DNA of 52,843 bases from an uncultured Porphyromonadaceae bacterium. Its GTDB lineage: Bacteria > Bacteroidota > Bacteroidia > Bacteroidales > Muribaculaceae. The stretch lies in NCBI GenBank assembly GCA_902491625.1, contig CABUIO010000014.1, forward strand, positions 1-52,843, read 5' to 3'. Numbering within the stretch: position 1 is the stretch's first letter; each line of letters starts with the position of its first letter. The position numbers and the translations under genes were made by a program. The notes under the pieces are model-generated. The model was not told the origin of the DNA. It made no database searches and saw only the letters and a list, made by a program, of their open reading frames with translations. Of the stretch, positions 33,523-41,680 are shown in pieces.

Positions 33523-34872
33523 ATGTCCAAGCAATTATGGAACAAAGGCTTTCAGCCTGACCAACAGATAGAACGCTTCACTGTGGGCGCCGACCGTGAA
33601 CTCGACCTTCGTCTGGCACGCTACGACGTGCAAGGCTCCATGGCTCACATCCGTATGCTCCGCAAGATCGGGCTCCTCTCTCAGGAGGAACTCGACCTCC
33701 TCCTCCCGGCGCTGCAGGATATCGCCGATTCGATCGAATCCGGAGACTTCACAATAGACGAGGGTGTGGAAGACGTGCACTCACAGGTCGAATTTCTCCT
33801 CACCTCGCGCCTGGGTGATGTTGGCAAGAAAATCCACTCCGGACGCTCGCGCAACGATCAGGTGCTCGTGGATCTGAAGCTCTTCTTCCGCGACGAGCTG
33901 AAACGCGTCGCCGAGGCCGTGGAGCGCCTTTTCAGCCGTCTGCAGGAGCAGTCGGAAAAGCACCGCGACAAGCTGATGCCCGGCTACACGCATCTACAGG
34001 TGGCGATGCCGTCGAGCTTCGGGCTGTGGTTCGGAGCCTACGCCGAGTCGCTGACCGACGACATGGAGATGGTGGAGGCCGCCTACCGCATCGCCAACCG
34101 CAATCCGCTCGGCTCCGCCGCCGGCTACGGCTCGTCGTTCCCGCTGGACAGAGAGATGACCACCGAACTGCTCGGCTTTGACAATCCGCACTACAACGTC
34201 GTCGCCGCACAGATGAGCCGGGGCAAGACCGAACGCGCCGTGGCGTGCGCCATAGCCGCCGTTGCCTCTACTCTCGGCCATCTGGCGATGGACGTGTGCA
34301 TGTGGATGTGCGGCAACTTCGGCTTCGTCAGCTTCCCCGACGAGCTGACCACCGGATCGAGCATCATGCCCCACAAGAAGAACCCCGACGTCTTCGAGAT
34401 CATGCGCGGCAAATGCAACCGTCTGCAGTCGCTCCCCAACGAGCTGACGCTCCTCACCGCCAATCTACCGCTTGGCTACAACCGCGATCTCCAGCTGATG
34501 AAGGACATACTCTTCCCAGCCACCGCCGAACTTATCGACTGCCTCGACATGGCCACCTTCATGCTCGGACAGATACGCGTGAAGGAGAACATCCTCGACG
34601 ATCCGCGCTACGACTACATCTTCACCGTCGAAGACGTCAACCGCCTCGTGCTCGAGGGGATGCCATTCCGCGACGCCTACCGCAAGGTCGGAATGGAGGT
34701 GCAGCAAGGCACGTATCGCCCCACGCGCAAAGTAAGCCACACTCACCTCGGCAGCATAGGCGATCCCGCCAACGCCCGGATAGCCCGCAGAATGCACTCC
34801 CTCCTTGCCTCCATGGGACTCTCCCCGCAGGGCGAAGTGCGCGGGAGTGCGCCGGAAAATAATGACAAATAA
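33523..34872 (+). CDS. argH: Argininosuccinate lyase
   Basis: This 449-residue lyase splits argininosuccinate to arginine and fumarate. The signature GSSIMPHKKNPD contains the catalytic serine loop, and GYTHLQVAMPSSFGLW and the SGRSRNDQV stretch are both conserved. Length is normal. It is the last gene of the arginine operon, 4 bp after argE. The next gene has its own -7 box. Confidence 0.96.
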   Translation: MSKQLWNKGFQPDQQIERFTVGADRELDLRLARYDVQGSMAHIRMLRKIGLLSQEELDLLLPALQDIADSIESGDFTIDEGVEDVHSQVEFLLTSRLGDVGKKIHSGRSRNDQVLVDLKLFFRDELKRVAEAVERLFSRLQEQSEKHRDKLMPGYTHLQVAMPSSFGLWFGAYAESLTDDMEMVEAAYRIANRNPLGSAAGYGSSFPLDREMTTELLGFDNPHYNVVAAQMSRGKTERAVACAIAAVASTLGHLAMDVCMWMCGNFGFVSFPDELTTGSSIMPHKKNPDVFEIMRGKCNRLQSLPNELTLLTANLPLGYNRDLQLMKDILFPATAELIDCLDMATFMLGQIRVKENILDDPRYDYIFTVEDVNRLVLEGMPFRDAYRKVGMEVQQGTYRPTRKVSHTHLGSIGDPANARIARRMHSLLASMGLSPQGEVRGSAPENNDK

Positions 34873-34883
34873 AAATTTTTCAC

Positions 34884-34891
34884 TATCTTTG
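34884..34891 (+). promoter_or_regulatory. -7 box of the DUF3467 gene
   Basis: TATCTTTG lies 90 bp before the ATG at 34974 and 12 bp after the argH stop, so the arginine operon and the DUF3467 gene have separate starts. Confidence 0.6.
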
Positions 34892-34973
34892 CTTTCCGAT
34901 AGGATATGTCCGCATGGACACTTCCAGAGATTATAATCAAGTAAATTTCTAACCTTCAGCACAATAGCACACA

Positions 34974-35288
34974 ATGGCTAACAATCAGAACAACCCGAAC
35001 AAGAATCAGCTCCAGATCCAGCTCAAGCCCGAAGTGGCCGACGGCAAATACTCCAACCTCGCTATGATCGGCCACGGCCCCAACGAGTTCATCATCGACT
35101 TCATCTTCGCCGCTCCCGGAATGCCTCAGGCTCCCGTGGTAAGCCGCATCGTGATGACTCCTGAGAACGCCAAGCAGCTCATGTTCGCCCTTACCGACAA
35201 CGTGAAGAAATACGAGGCCAACTTCGGCGAGATCCAGCAGCGTCATCCGCAGGGCAACGCCGGAATGCCTCCCATGGGCAACAACTGA
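34974..35288 (+). CDS. DUF3467 domain protein
   Basis: This 104-residue protein of the DUF3467 family is common in Bacteroidetes. The core IQLKPEVADGKYSNLAMIGH and SRIVMTPENAKQLMFALTDN are the family's typical blocks. The flanks are Asn/Gln-rich at the N-terminus and Pro/Met/Asn-rich at the C-terminus. It is a short cytoplasmic protein, and the family's function is unknown. It has its own promoter and is followed by a strong hairpin at 35308-35361, so it is probably monocistronic and well expressed. Confidence 0.85.
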   Translation: MANNQNNPNKNQLQIQLKPEVADGKYSNLAMIGHGPNEFIIDFIFAAPGMPQAPVVSRIVMTPENAKQLMFALTDNVKKYEANFGEIQQRHPQGNAGMPPMGNN

Positions 35289-35307
35289 TTCCAATCCTAC
35301 TGACAAT

Positions 35308-35361
35308 AAGGTCTTTAGAGTCTTTAACGACTTTAAGGACTTTAAAGACTTTAAAGACCTT
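35308..35361 (+). terminator. Hairpin with internal GACTTTAA repeats and T-tract
   Basis: aaggtcttta at the left pairs with taaagacctt at the right, and the interior consists of direct repeats of gactttaa(a/g). The stem is followed by atccttttt. It is placed 19 bp after the DUF3467 stop, which fits an intrinsic terminator. The tandem 9-mer also makes alternative pairings possible. Confidence 0.7.
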
Positions 35362-35408
35362 ATCCTTTTTCCAAAACTCCACATCAACCGGTTAATCAGA
35401 GCGTTACA

Positions 35409-36881
35409 ATGCTTACCATCTACAATTCCCTCTCACGGCGTAAAGAGCCGTTCAAGCCCCTGCATGAAGGTCATGTGGGGATGTATGTCTGCGGCCCGAC
35501 TGTCTACGGCGACGCACACCTGGGACACGCGCGTCCGGCCGTGACCTTCGACATCCTTTTCCGCTATCTGCTGGATCAGGGCTATAAGGTGAGATATGTG
35601 CGCAACATCACCGATGTCGGCCATCTCGAACATGATGCCGACGAAGGCGAGGACAAGGTGGCCAAGAAAGCACGCCTCGAAGAACTGGAACCGATGGAGA
35701 TCGTGCAGCGCTATCTCACGCGCTACCACGACGACATGCGCGCCATGAACGTGCTCCCTCCCTCGATCGAGCCGCACGCTTCCGGCCACATCATCGAGCA
35801 GATCGAATACATCAAGAAGATCCTCGACGCCGGCTATGCCTACGAGAGCAAAGGCTCCGTCTACTTCGATGTGGAGAAATACAACCGCGACCACAACTAC
35901 GGCATCCTCTCGGGTCGCAACATCGAGGACCTTAACTCCAACACACGCACCCTCGACGGTCAGGACGAGAAGCGCAATCCGCTCGATTTCGCGCTCTGGA
36001 AGAAGGCTTCGCCAGAACACATCATGCACTGGCCCTCACCCTGGAGCGAAGGTTTCCCGGGATGGCATCTGGAGTGCTCCACGATGGGAGAGAAATACCT
36101 CGGCGAGCAGTTTGACATCCATGGCGGCGGACTCGACCTTCTCTTCCCCCACCACGAATGCGAGATCGCACAGAGCGTCGCCGCCACCGGCCATCAGGCC
36201 GTGCGCTACTGGATGCACAACAACATGATCACCATCGAAGGTCGCAAGATGGGCAAGAGCTACGGCAACTTCATCACTCTGGAGGAATTCTTCTCCGGCA
36301 GTCACCCCAAGCTGCAGCGCGCCTACTCACCTATGGTGATCCGTTTCTTCGTGCTCATGGCCCACTACCGTTCCACCATGGACTTCAGCAACGAAGCGCT
36401 CCAGGCCGCCGAGAAGGCCCTCAACAAGCTTCAGGAAGCCTACAGCCGCCTCGCTTCCATCAAGGCCGACGCCAAGGGCGACGAACAGCCGCTCCCCGAC
36501 TTCGACGCACGCTGCGCCGAGGCGATGGACGACGACCTCAACACTCCGCAGGTGATAGCCGTGCTCTTCGACGCCGCCAAGGTGGTCAACGCAACTTTCA
36601 ACGGCGAACGCATGCTCTCACAGGCTCAGATCGACACTCTCAACACACTTTTCGACCGCTGGTTCTTCAAAGTGCTCGGCATCCTGCCCGAAGCCTCTGC
36701 CTCCGGAGCCGCCGACATGCGCCCCTACCGCGAGGCCGTCGATCTCCTCATGCAGATCCGTGCCGAGGCAAAAGCCGCAAAGAACTGGGCGACCTCCGAT
36801 CTTATCCGCGACCGGCTCGCCGAGATCGGATTTGAAGTGAAGGACACCAAATCGGGTGTCGAATGGAGCGTCAAGCCATGA
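35409..36881 (+). CDS. cysS: Cysteinyl-tRNA synthetase
   Basis: This 490-residue class I synthetase charges tRNA-Cys. GPTVYGDAHLGHARPAV contains the HIGH-like motif, and KMGKSYGNFIT is the KMSKS-like loop. The zinc-binding cysteine and histidines are near MYVCGPT, WHLECSTMG and PHHECEIAQS. Its stop overlaps the aroQ start (ATGA). Confidence 0.96.
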   Translation: MLTIYNSLSRRKEPFKPLHEGHVGMYVCGPTVYGDAHLGHARPAVTFDILFRYLLDQGYKVRYVRNITDVGHLEHDADEGEDKVAKKARLEELEPMEIVQRYLTRYHDDMRAMNVLPPSIEPHASGHIIEQIEYIKKILDAGYAYESKGSVYFDVEKYNRDHNYGILSGRNIEDLNSNTRTLDGQDEKRNPLDFALWKKASPEHIMHWPSPWSEGFPGWHLECSTMGEKYLGEQFDIHGGGLDLLFPHHECEIAQSVAATGHQAVRYWMHNNMITIEGRKMGKSYGNFITLEEFFSGSHPKLQRAYSPMVIRFFVLMAHYRSTMDFSNEALQAAEKALNKLQEAYSRLASIKADAKGDEQPLPDFDARCAEAMDDDLNTPQVIAVLFDAAKVVNATFNGERMLSQAQIDTLNTLFDRWFFKVLGILPEASASGAADMRPYREAVDLLMQIRAEAKAAKNWATSDLIRDRLAEIGFEVKDTKSGVEWSVKP

Positions 36882-37357
36882 AAGTACTGATCCTCAACGG
36901 ACCCAACCTCAATCTTCTCGGCGAACGCTCTCCCGAGATCTACGGTTACACTAACTTCGCCGACTATCTCGACGAACTCGCTGACCGATTTCCCTCGGTA
37001 AGGTTACAGTACTATCAGAGCAACGTGGAGGGGGAACTCATCGACGCCATCCACGCCGCCGGCTCCGTGAGTCCGAACCTCAACCCTGACGCCGAGGCAA
37101 GAACCACCGTTGTCTCCCCATGCGACGCCATCGTGCTCAATGCGGGAGCGCTCACCCACTACTCCTACGCCCTGGCCGACGCCATCGAGGCCGTTTCAGT
37201 GCCTGTAATCGAAGTACATATCAGCAACATAGCCGCACGTGAGCGATTCAGAGCCAACTCTGTTATCGCACCCGTGTGCATGGGCAGCATCTCCGGATTC
37301 GGCATGGAATCCTACGCCCTCGCCATTCACGCCCTCCTCAACGACGTCTCCTCCTGA
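36878..37357 (+). CDS. aroQ: Type II 3-dehydroquinate dehydratase
   Basis: This 159-residue dehydroquinase acts at the third step of the shikimate pathway. Motifs are LNGPNLNLLGERSPEIYG, SNVEGELIDAIHAAG, NAGALTHYSYALADAI and VEVHISN-type IEVHISNIAARERF. Compared with relatives of about 140-150 residues, there is an insert of about 17 residues between the IH helix and the NAGA strand (VSPNLNPDAEARTTVVSP). The active site looks complete. The ATG at 36878 overlaps the cysS stop; an upstream start five codons earlier is possible. Confidence 0.93.
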   Translation: MKVLILNGPNLNLLGERSPEIYGYTNFADYLDELADRFPSVRLQYYQSNVEGELIDAIHAAGSVSPNLNPDAEARTTVVSPCDAIVLNAGALTHYSYALADAIEAVSVPVIEVHISNIAARERFRANSVIAPVCMGSISGFGMESYALAIHALLNDVSS

Positions 37358-37430
37358 CCTCACAGCACTCCCTCTAAGCTGTTTCTGCTGTTTCCGGGTG
37401 CGGCTCCGCCTCGTTGTCGCGATTATTTAC

Positions 37431-37438
37431 TATCTTTG
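37431..37438 (+). promoter_or_regulatory. -7 box of the O-methyltransferase gene
   Basis: TATCTTTG lies ten bases before the ATG at 37448, so the transcript would have a leader of only a few bases. The box decides for the ATG at 37448 instead of an in-frame TTG at 37436, which lies inside the box. Confidence 0.6.
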
Positions 37439-37447
37439 CCATCTGAA

Positions 37448-38095
37448 ATGGATTTCGGCGATCTGCTATACGATTATGCGGCGGCGCACTCTTCGGCCGA
37501 ACCGGAGTGGCTGCGCCGCATCGACTGTGACACCAATCTGTCGCTGCTCAATCCGCGCATGTGCTCGGGACATATCCAGGGGCGCCTTCTTGTGCTTCTC
37601 GCTTCGATGGCCAATCCGGACAAGGCGCTGGAGTTAGGCACGTTTTCAGGCTATTCGGCACTCTGCCTCGCCGAAGGTCTGCGCAAGGAGAACGCTTACG
37701 TGGACACAATCGAGGTGGACGACGAACTTGAGGATTTCATCACGAGCCATCTGGCTCTGGCGCCGCAGGGGATCGCCTCGCGCGTGCGGCTCCACATCGG
37801 CGATGCGCTGGAACTCATTCCGCGACTCGGAGGCGGATGGCAGATGACCTTCATCGATGCCGACAAACGCCGCTACAACGACTATCTCGACGCGCTGCTT
37901 CCGCTCGTGCCGCCCGGAGCCATCATCCTGGCGGACAACACGCTCTGGGGCGGCAACGTGATAGATCCGGGACACGACCGCGACGCGCAGACCCGGGCGA
38001 TCCGCAGCTTCAACGACCGCGTGGCTGCCGATCCGCAGCTCGACGCCGTGATGCTTCCTCTGCGCGACGGACTCACGATCCTGCGCCGCAGATAA
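37448..38095 (+). CDS. Class I SAM-dependent O-methyltransferase
   Basis: This 215-residue protein belongs to the catechol/caffeoyl-CoA O-methyltransferase-like family (YrrM type). The SAM-binding stretch is ALELGTFSGYSALCLAEGL, the acidic motif is TIEVDDELEDF, and FIDADKRRYNDYL and LADNTLWGGNV hold the metal ligands. The substrate is unknown; some relatives methylate tRNA. It probably has its own very short leader. The next gene begins 14 bp downstream. Confidence 0.87.
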   Translation: MDFGDLLYDYAAAHSSAEPEWLRRIDCDTNLSLLNPRMCSGHIQGRLLVLLASMANPDKALELGTFSGYSALCLAEGLRKENAYVDTIEVDDELEDFITSHLALAPQGIASRVRLHIGDALELIPRLGGGWQMTFIDADKRRYNDYLDALLPLVPPGAIILADNTLWGGNVIDPGHDRDAQTRAIRSFNDRVAADPQLDAVMLPLRDGLTILRRR

Positions 38096-38109
38096 AAAAT
38101 GTTAATGTT

Positions 38110-39081
38110 ATGAGACATCTATTAGCTCTGACTCTCGCCACGGCCACATTGCTGAGCGCCTGCGGCGGCAGCGGCAAGGCTTCCGACAGTCAGGCCGCTC
38201 CCTCCGATGTGGCGCCCACAGAGGTGAAGCCGGCAGCGTTCGATGCCGACAGCGCCTACGCCTACGTGCAGCGTCAGGTGGATTTCGGACCGAGAGTCCC
38301 CAACACGGCGGCACACGCCGCAACTGCCGAATGGCTCGCCTCGGAGCTTCGACGTCACGGTGCACAGGTGGCCACCCTTCCGGCTGAGCTGAAGGCATTC
38401 GACGGCACCACACTGAAAGCCACCAATATACTCGCGTCCTACAATCCCGAAGCCAAGGAGCGCATTCTCCTCGTGGCTCACTGGGACTGCCGCCCCTGGG
38501 CTGACGAGGATCCCGACGAAGCCAACCACAGCAAGCCTGTCGACGGCGCCAACGACGGCGCGAGCGGCGTTGGCGTTCTCCTTGAGATCGCGCGTCAGCT
38601 CGGTATCGAGGCTCCCGCAAAGGGTGTGGACATCCTTCTTGTCGACGCCGAAGACTGGGGCACCGAAGGACGCGACGATTCGTGGGCATTGGGAGCGAAG
38701 CATTTCGTGGACAATCCGCCAGAAGGCTTCATACGTCCGAAAGCCGGAGTGCTTCTCGACATGGTCGGCGGCAATGGAGCGCAGTTCCGCCGCGAGCAGT
38801 TCTCGCAATACTATTCTCCGGAGCTTGTCAGCGATCTGTGGTCGACAGCCGCGGCAATCGGCCACGGCAATATCTTCTCCAACGAACCGGGAGGAGCGAT
38901 CACCGACGACCATCTGCAGTTCATCCGCGCGGGCATCCCCATGATCGACATCATCGAATTCCATCCCGACTCGGGATTCAATCCGCGCTGGCACACGGCG
39001 GCGGACAACATGGAGGGAATCGATGCCGCCACCCTTGGTGCCGTGGGCGAGACGGTGATGACCTGGCTCAGAAACAAATAA
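38110..39081 (+). CDS. Glutaminyl cyclase-like M28 lipoprotein
   Basis: This 323-residue lipoprotein has the lipobox LLSAC at about residue 18. It is an M28-family zinc protein of the glutaminyl-peptide cyclotransferase group. Zinc ligands are AHWDCRPWAD (His), DGANDGASGVG (Asp), DAEDWGTEG (Glu) and the C-terminal RWHTAADN (His). Bacteroidales enzymes of this type form N-terminal pyroglutamate on secreted proteins, by knowledge of the family. The location would be the periplasmic face of a membrane. The ATG at 38110 gives the complete signal peptide. Confidence 0.87.
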   Translation: MRHLLALTLATATLLSACGGSGKASDSQAAPSDVAPTEVKPAAFDADSAYAYVQRQVDFGPRVPNTAAHAATAEWLASELRRHGAQVATLPAELKAFDGTTLKATNILASYNPEAKERILLVAHWDCRPWADEDPDEANHSKPVDGANDGASGVGVLLEIARQLGIEAPAKGVDILLVDAEDWGTEGRDDSWALGAKHFVDNPPEGFIRPKAGVLLDMVGGNGAQFRREQFSQYYSPELVSDLWSTAAAIGHGNIFSNEPGGAITDDHLQFIRAGIPMIDIIEFHPDSGFNPRWHTAADNMEGIDAATLGAVGETVMTWLRNK

Positions 39082-39127
39082 CCGGACAAATTACAGGACT
39101 CTTAATCTACAACCACAATACAGCAAT

Positions 39128-40420
39128 ATGGACTTTGTAAACGAACTACGCTGGCGCGGCATGATCCACACGATGATGCCAGGCACTGAAGACCTTCTCA
39201 AGAACGAGATGGTGACTGCATATCTCGGCATCGACCCGACCGCCGACTCACTCCACATCGGCCATCTCTGCGGCGTGATGATCCTGCGCCATTTCCAACG
39301 CTGCGGCCACAAGCCGCTGGCGCTCATCGGAGGTGCCACAGGCATGATCGGCGATCCTTCCGGCAAGTCGCAGGAGCGCAATCTCCTCGACGAGAAGACC
39401 CTGCGCCACAATCAGGAGGCCATCAAGAAGCAGCTGGCAAAATTCCTCGACTTCGACTCCGACGCCCCCAACCGCGCCGAGCTTGTCAACAACTACGACT
39501 GGACGAAAGACATCACCTTCCTCGACTTTGCCCGCGAGATCGGCAAGCACATCACCGTCAACTACATGATGGCCAAAGACTCCGTGCAGAAACGTCTCAA
39601 CGGCGAGGCCCGCGACGGACTCTCCTTCACCGAATTCACATATCAGTTGCTTCAGGGCTTCGACTTCCTGCATCTCTATGAGGCCAAGGGTTGCAAGCTC
39701 CAGATGGGCGGTTCCGACCAGTGGGGCAACATCACCACCGGAGCCGAACTGATCCGCCGCAAGCTCGGCGGCGAGGTCTACGCCCTCACATGCCCGCTGA
39801 TCACCAAGCCCGACGGCACCAAATTCGGCAAGACCGAAGGTGGCAACGTCTGGCTCGATCCCAAGCGCACAAGCCCCTACAAGTTCTATCAGTTCTGGCT
39901 CAACGTCTCCGACGAGGAGGCAGAGAAATATCTGAAAATCTTCACGTTCCTCACCGAGGAGGAGATCGCGGCCCTCGCCGCCGAACATGCCGCCGATCCC
40001 TCGCAGCGCCCCATGCAGAAGCGACTCGCCAAGGAGATCACCACGATGGTCCACAGCGAGGCAGACTACCTCGCCGCAGTCGAGGCATCCAAGATCCTCT
40101 TCAGCAACCAGGCCACCGAACTTCTGCACAACATCGACGAGCAGACACTCCTCGACATCTTCGAGGGTGTGCCCCGCTTCGAGGTGGCGCGAGAGGAACT
40201 GGAGGCCGGCATCCCCGTGCTCGACCTTCTCGCCGTCAAGACTCAGGTCTTCCCCAGCAAGGGCGAGGCTCGCAAGATGATCCAGGGCAACGGTTTCAGC
40301 CTCAACAAGGCAAAATACACCGACCCGGCCGGAGTCATCACCGCCGACGCTCTCCTTCAGGACAAATATCTCCTGCTGCAGCGCGGCAAGAAAAACTACT
40401 ATCTCGTAGTGGCAAAATGA
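39128..40420 (+). CDS. tyrS: Tyrosyl-tRNA synthetase
   Basis: This 430-residue class I synthetase has the HIGH-like SLHIGHL, the tyrosine-binding QGFDFLHLYEAKGCKLQMGG and the KMSKS-like KFGKTEGGNVWL. The C-terminal S4 domain ends with KNYYLVVAK. Length is normal. It overlaps the next gene by four bases (ATGA). Confidence 0.96.
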   Translation: MDFVNELRWRGMIHTMMPGTEDLLKNEMVTAYLGIDPTADSLHIGHLCGVMILRHFQRCGHKPLALIGGATGMIGDPSGKSQERNLLDEKTLRHNQEAIKKQLAKFLDFDSDAPNRAELVNNYDWTKDITFLDFAREIGKHITVNYMMAKDSVQKRLNGEARDGLSFTEFTYQLLQGFDFLHLYEAKGCKLQMGGSDQWGNITTGAELIRRKLGGEVYALTCPLITKPDGTKFGKTEGGNVWLDPKRTSPYKFYQFWLNVSDEEAEKYLKIFTFLTEEEIAALAAEHAADPSQRPMQKRLAKEITTMVHSEADYLAAVEASKILFSNQATELLHNIDEQTLLDIFEGVPRFEVAREELEAGIPVLDLLAVKTQVFPSKGEARKMIQGNGFSLNKAKYTDPAGVITADALLQDKYLLLQRGKKNYYLVVAK

Positions 40421-41412
40421 TGCGTCGCTTCCTTCTCCCGCTCCTGTCGGCGGTGGCGATCATCTGCGCCCTGCCGACGAGCCTTCTCGCTGAAACCTTC
40501 AGTCTGCAGCCGATGTTCAACATCACCGGCGGTGAAATGAAGCCCAATCTGCTCTTTCTGAACCTCAGCAACGACGGAGGCCGATGGAGCGCCGTCTTCG
40601 AGGCTATAGGCGTCGAGGGTGATCCCATCGCGGTCGAGAACATCGTTGTCGTGCGCGAGGGCGACCGAATCATGTTCTCGCTTGAAGACGACGAAACGTT
40701 CTTCATCGACCGCAAACTCGGCCTGCTCGCCATCCAGAGCGACGATCAGCCGCAGGGATGGCTACTCCTCACCGGCATGGCGGACTTCGACGACCTCTAC
40801 CCCCGCATCAGGAATCTCGTGGAAAACGGCGGCACACTGACCTACAACGAACCGCCGGCTAAGCCCGAACCCGAACCTCAGGTCGCGCCTCAGCCGCAGA
40901 CAGATCCGCAGACCGGAATGCCTGTCTATTCCTTCTGCGCCGTGGATTACGGCACTTCGGTACTGGGTTGGGATGCGGCGGGCGAATCACGCATGATGTG
41001 TGAGGAGACACTGCGGCAGGCAGGACTAAACTTCTGCGACCGCGACGGCTATCTTGTCGCGACATTCGCTTCCGGCTCCGGCGATTGCGACAATCCCCTC
41101 GTGCTGCTCCTCAACGACGCGCCGCGACCCGAGTCCACCGCGCTCTACCTCTACTACGGCTCCGCCACCAATGTCTACCGCTGGAACTTCTCCTTCGACA
41201 GCATAACCGGCGGCGTACGCGCCAAGGATGCCGAAGACTTCTTCAACACGGCGTGCCGTCAGTTCAACACCGAAGGTTACCCCTTGCAGCAGGTTGGAAA
41301 TCCGCCACCATATCAGCAGGTGATGACTACGCAGATCAACGGCCACAAGGTCAGTGTCGGCATCTTCCGCGCCGACCATTCTGCCTTCGTCTATATTGAT
41401 TATGACAAGTAA
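40417..41412 (+). CDS. Secreted protein of unknown function
   Basis: The 331-residue product has a signal peptide (FLLPLLSAVAIICALPTSLLA, cleavage near residue 26). An N-terminal domain of about 120 residues is rich in beta strands. A Pro/Gln-rich linker (PEPEPQVAPQPQTDPQ, about residues 150-167) leads to a C-terminal domain of about 160 residues. I do not recognise either domain. It is translationally coupled to tyrS, but a functional link is doubtful. The start is either 40417 or 40420 (two Met codons). Element A follows 8 bp after the stop. Confidence 0.72.
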   Translation: MMRRFLLPLLSAVAIICALPTSLLAETFSLQPMFNITGGEMKPNLLFLNLSNDGGRWSAVFEAIGVEGDPIAVENIVVVREGDRIMFSLEDDETFFIDRKLGLLAIQSDDQPQGWLLLTGMADFDDLYPRIRNLVENGGTLTYNEPPAKPEPEPQVAPQPQTDPQTGMPVYSFCAVDYGTSVLGWDAAGESRMMCEETLRQAGLNFCDRDGYLVATFASGSGDCDNPLVLLLNDAPRPESTALYLYYGSATNVYRWNFSFDSITGGVRAKDAEDFFNTACRQFNTEGYPLQQVGNPPPYQQVMTTQINGHKVSVGIFRADHSAFVYIDYDK

Positions 41413-41420
41413 ATCCTTAA

Positions 41421-41672
41421 GAGTATGTTTACTTTTAAATGATTTTATCACAAATAGAGATTTTCGAGTGATTTCAGCGAGTCGAAGAGGGAGCGATGCG
41501 GGCATCGTGACCGATGAGACTCGGCTGAAAGCGCCGGAAAGATCATTTGTGATGAAGTCAAAAATTCAGGAAACATACTCGGATTATATGAGATAAGTTT
41601 AATTTAAAAATTCAGAAAACATACTCGGTTTATATGAGATAAGTTTAATTTGGTTTAAAAGTAAACATACTC
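41421..41672 (+). mobile_element. MITE-like element A with 19-bp terminal inverted repeats
   Basis: This 252-bp element has perfect 19-bp inverted ends GAGTATGTTTACTTTTAAA (41421-41439 and 41654-41672), flanked by TAA at 41418-41420 and 41673-41675. It has no coding capacity. The left half is a long hairpin. The outer stem 41440-41455 / 41545-41560 is followed by an inner stem atttcagc / gctgaaa and a terminal stem GATG-CGGG-CATC (41494-41507). The right half is a tandem duplication of a 46-bp unit (41560-41605, 41606-41651), each unit carrying an internal copy of the end sequence acatactc. It separates a secreted-protein gene from ddh. Confidence 0.75.
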
Positions 41673-41680
41673 TAAGAACA

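Noticed and set aside
41421..41672. Lysine or other riboswitch upstream of ddh
   Set aside because: The hairpin belongs to a mobile element with terminal inverted repeats and target duplications, and it does not match lysine riboswitch features.
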